Shown here one piece after another: positions 62,877-64,000 of a DNA stretch of 64,000 nucleotides. The stretch comes from Kazachstania africana CBS 2517. Taxonomy: Eukaryota > Ascomycota > Saccharomycetes > Saccharomycetales > Saccharomycetaceae. Position 1 is the first letter of the stretch. Every line of letters starts with the position of its first letter. The notes beneath the pieces are model-generated. The model was not told the DNA's origin. It saw only the letters and a list, made by a program, of their open reading frames with translations, and ran no database searches. The stretch covers positions 124,001 to 188,000 of the forward strand of contig NC_018942.1 in NCBI RefSeq assembly GCF_000304475.1. The letters are read 5' to 3'. A program made the translations under genes and the position numbers.

Positions 62877-64000
62877 TCATTTATATAAATTGGTAATATC
62901 ATTACATAATTGTATGATTAAAACTGAATCCTTTCCGACTTGTCTGGTTTCTTTGTTAGATTTATTATCCCAATTGGCACTCAGAAACTTCACGAGCTTT
63001 TTATAGTTCTTCTCTACAACGGGGTCGGTTATATCACATGTAACAAACAAACCTTTCAAGAGCTTCAATATCTCAATTTGAATTAATAGACTGTTTTCAT
63101 ATAGTTTGAAAAATACCTTAAAGTCTTTTGAAAAACCTGGGTGCATGATTATTTCATTCGAAAGCCCACTCAAAAACGAGTATTTCCTTTGTAAACTGCA
63201 TAACCTAGTATATTTCCCCAAAAATGAGTTGAAGTTGATATTATTGGCTTCGAATTTATAAAAGGCATCCGTCAAATCTTTCAATGTAATTAAATTCATG
63301 TTTTCCTTACTGAGTGTGCTACTAGATGATAGAATTTTCACAACAATTTCTATACCTCCAGATATAAAGTCTTTGAATTGGAGAAAGCGTAATATTAAAT
63401 GGACAAAATCCGGATGTATCGTATTGAGATTCACGATCTCGATCAATACATTCAATAACTGCTGAAGAACGGATGCTAGATGTGTTGCCATTTTATTTGG
63501 CACTAATTCGTGTTGGTCTAAAATGTAATTGATCAAGCTCATAAACTTCGGTTTTTGAAATAATAATTTGGCAAATGACCTGTTTTTATTGTTTATTTGA
63601 ATAGTGTTAAGGCAAACTTTGGTAAAATATTTCCAAACATGAATATTATTATTGTTATTGTTATTTTTGATATTGACAACATTTGAATTACTACTAGTGC
63701 TCGAGCCAGTAGTCGAAGTATCACCGTTATCATTAACAAAAAGGGTCGTATGATTTAGTAAGCCTAGCAGCCAATTTTCAAAGTCATCCTTTAGTATTAT
63801 CTTGGAAGTTCTCGTGCTATCACCAAAATTTTTAAAGTTACTTTTGATCGGTGAATTCAATTTGAGAGGAGAAGGCGTCATCAATATTGTTCTATCTGTG
63901 GGTGAGCTACTTGAAGAATGTGAATTAAGAGAATTACCATCATTCATGTCACCGTCGTTATCATGCATAATTGTACAATGGGAGTGCTGGGTCATAAATG
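62877..64000 (-). CDS. CDC15: C-terminal part of probable Cdc15 mitotic-exit kinase (cut by window edge)
   Basis: The minus-strand frame is open from 62877 to the window end, about 374 residues, and shows no kinase motifs. It begins with a Ser/Thr-Pro-rich stretch (PTDRTILMTPSPLKLNSPIKS), then an Asn-rich run and a helical region with repeated hydrophobic heptads, ending ILIQLCNDITNLYK-like. Cdc15 (974 aa in S. cerevisiae) has its kinase domain at the N terminus, which would lie beyond the edge. The call rests mainly on synteny (KIN3-CDC15 are adjacent in S. cerevisiae) and on the fit of this helical C-terminal region. An internal Met near 63995 is not taken as a start because the frame continues upstream. 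Confidence 0.7.
   Translation of the reverse strand, partial: FMTQHSHCTIMHDNDGDMNDGNSLNSHSSSSSPTDRTILMTPSPLKLNSPIKSNFKNFGDSTRTSKIILKDDFENWLLGLLNHTTLFVNDNGDTSTTGSSTSSNSNVVNIKNNNNNNNIHVWKYFTKVCLNTIQINNKNRSFAKLLFQKPKFMSLINYILDQHELVPNKMATHLASVLQQLLNVLIEIVNLNTIHPDFVHLILRFLQFKDFISGGIEIVVKILSSSSTLSKENMNLITLKDLTDAFYKFEANNINFNSFLGKYTRLCSLQRKYSFLSGLSNEIIMHPGFSKDFKVFFKLYENSLLIQIEILKLLKGLFVTCDITDPVVEKNYKKLVKFLSANWDNKSNKETRQVGKDSVLIIQLCNDITNLYK

Overview
The window is nuclear DNA of a budding yeast of the Saccharomycetaceae. The evidence is a compact, mostly intronless gene set whose proteins match Saccharomyces families nearly end to end, divergent histone pairs, tRNAs with yeast-type sequences, an intron with GTATGT and TACTAAC signals, and Ty-type solo LTRs next to tRNA genes. 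Gene order mixes genes that in S. cerevisiae lie on two duplicated segments around the centromeres of chromosomes II (YBL/YBR) and IV (YDL/YDR), plus a block from chromosome I (BUD14-KIN3-CDC15). Many ancestral neighbours are missing (for example CHS2, COQ1, IPP1, GAL10, FUR4). That pattern suggests a post-whole-genome-duplication yeast with its own set of gene losses, perhaps of the Kazachstania/Naumovozyma/Tetrapisispora kind. The species cannot be fixed from the sequence alone.

Layout. 0-2.4 kb: FIG1 and ATP3 (minus). 2.6-4.6 kb: a mobile-DNA cluster with a broken secreted killer-toxin-like gene between two 210-bp inverted LTR-derived arms, a second solo LTR and a decayed tRNA-Gly. 4.6-6.6 kb: gene-poor, with at most a faint coding relic. 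6.6-8.6 kb: PDX3 and HMT1. 8.8-9.8 kb: a tRNA-Thr and a possible Ty1-like LTR. 10-16 kb: TRP1, the divergent H3/H4 pair and DSF2. 16.3-16.8 kb: tRNA-Ala with a solo LTR. 17-25.4 kb: UGA2, RCR1 (frame-broken), GPI18, YRB1 and trehalase NTH1. 25.6-28.6 kb: the divergent H2B/H2A pair and ATP16. 29-33.2 kb: tRNA-Ser, then GAL7 and GAL1 divergently transcribed with no GAL10 between them. 33.9-44.3 kb: two tandem SNQ2-type ABC drug pumps. 44.5-50.8 kb: CHS3, an SCO copper chaperone and an unidentified multi-membrane-span protein. 51.7-64 kb: MNN2, an intron-containing CYSTM gene, NOP1, KAP104, BUD14, KIN3 and the C-terminal part of a probable CDC15 cut by the window edge.

Functional groups: core histones (both pairs share a 16-bp promoter element), galactose use (GAL7, GAL1, two Gal4 sites), mitochondrial ATP synthase and cytochrome oxidase assembly (ATP3, ATP16, SCO), cell wall and glycosylation (CHS3, MNN2, GPI18, RCR1), mitotic exit and cell polarity (KIN3, CDC15, BUD14, DSF2), nuclear transport (YRB1, KAP104) and drug efflux (the SNQ2 pair).

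The most notable locus is 2645-4159. A GC-richer secreted-protein gene starts 18 bases from an inverted repeat arm with a GAAAAAT leader and is followed by a nearly pure A/T tract. This looks like the cDNA of a killer-virus satellite RNA captured by retrotransposon sequences and since frameshifted. Second in interest are a 211-bp identical tract between the two drug-pump genes (gene conversion) and the GAL cluster without GAL10.
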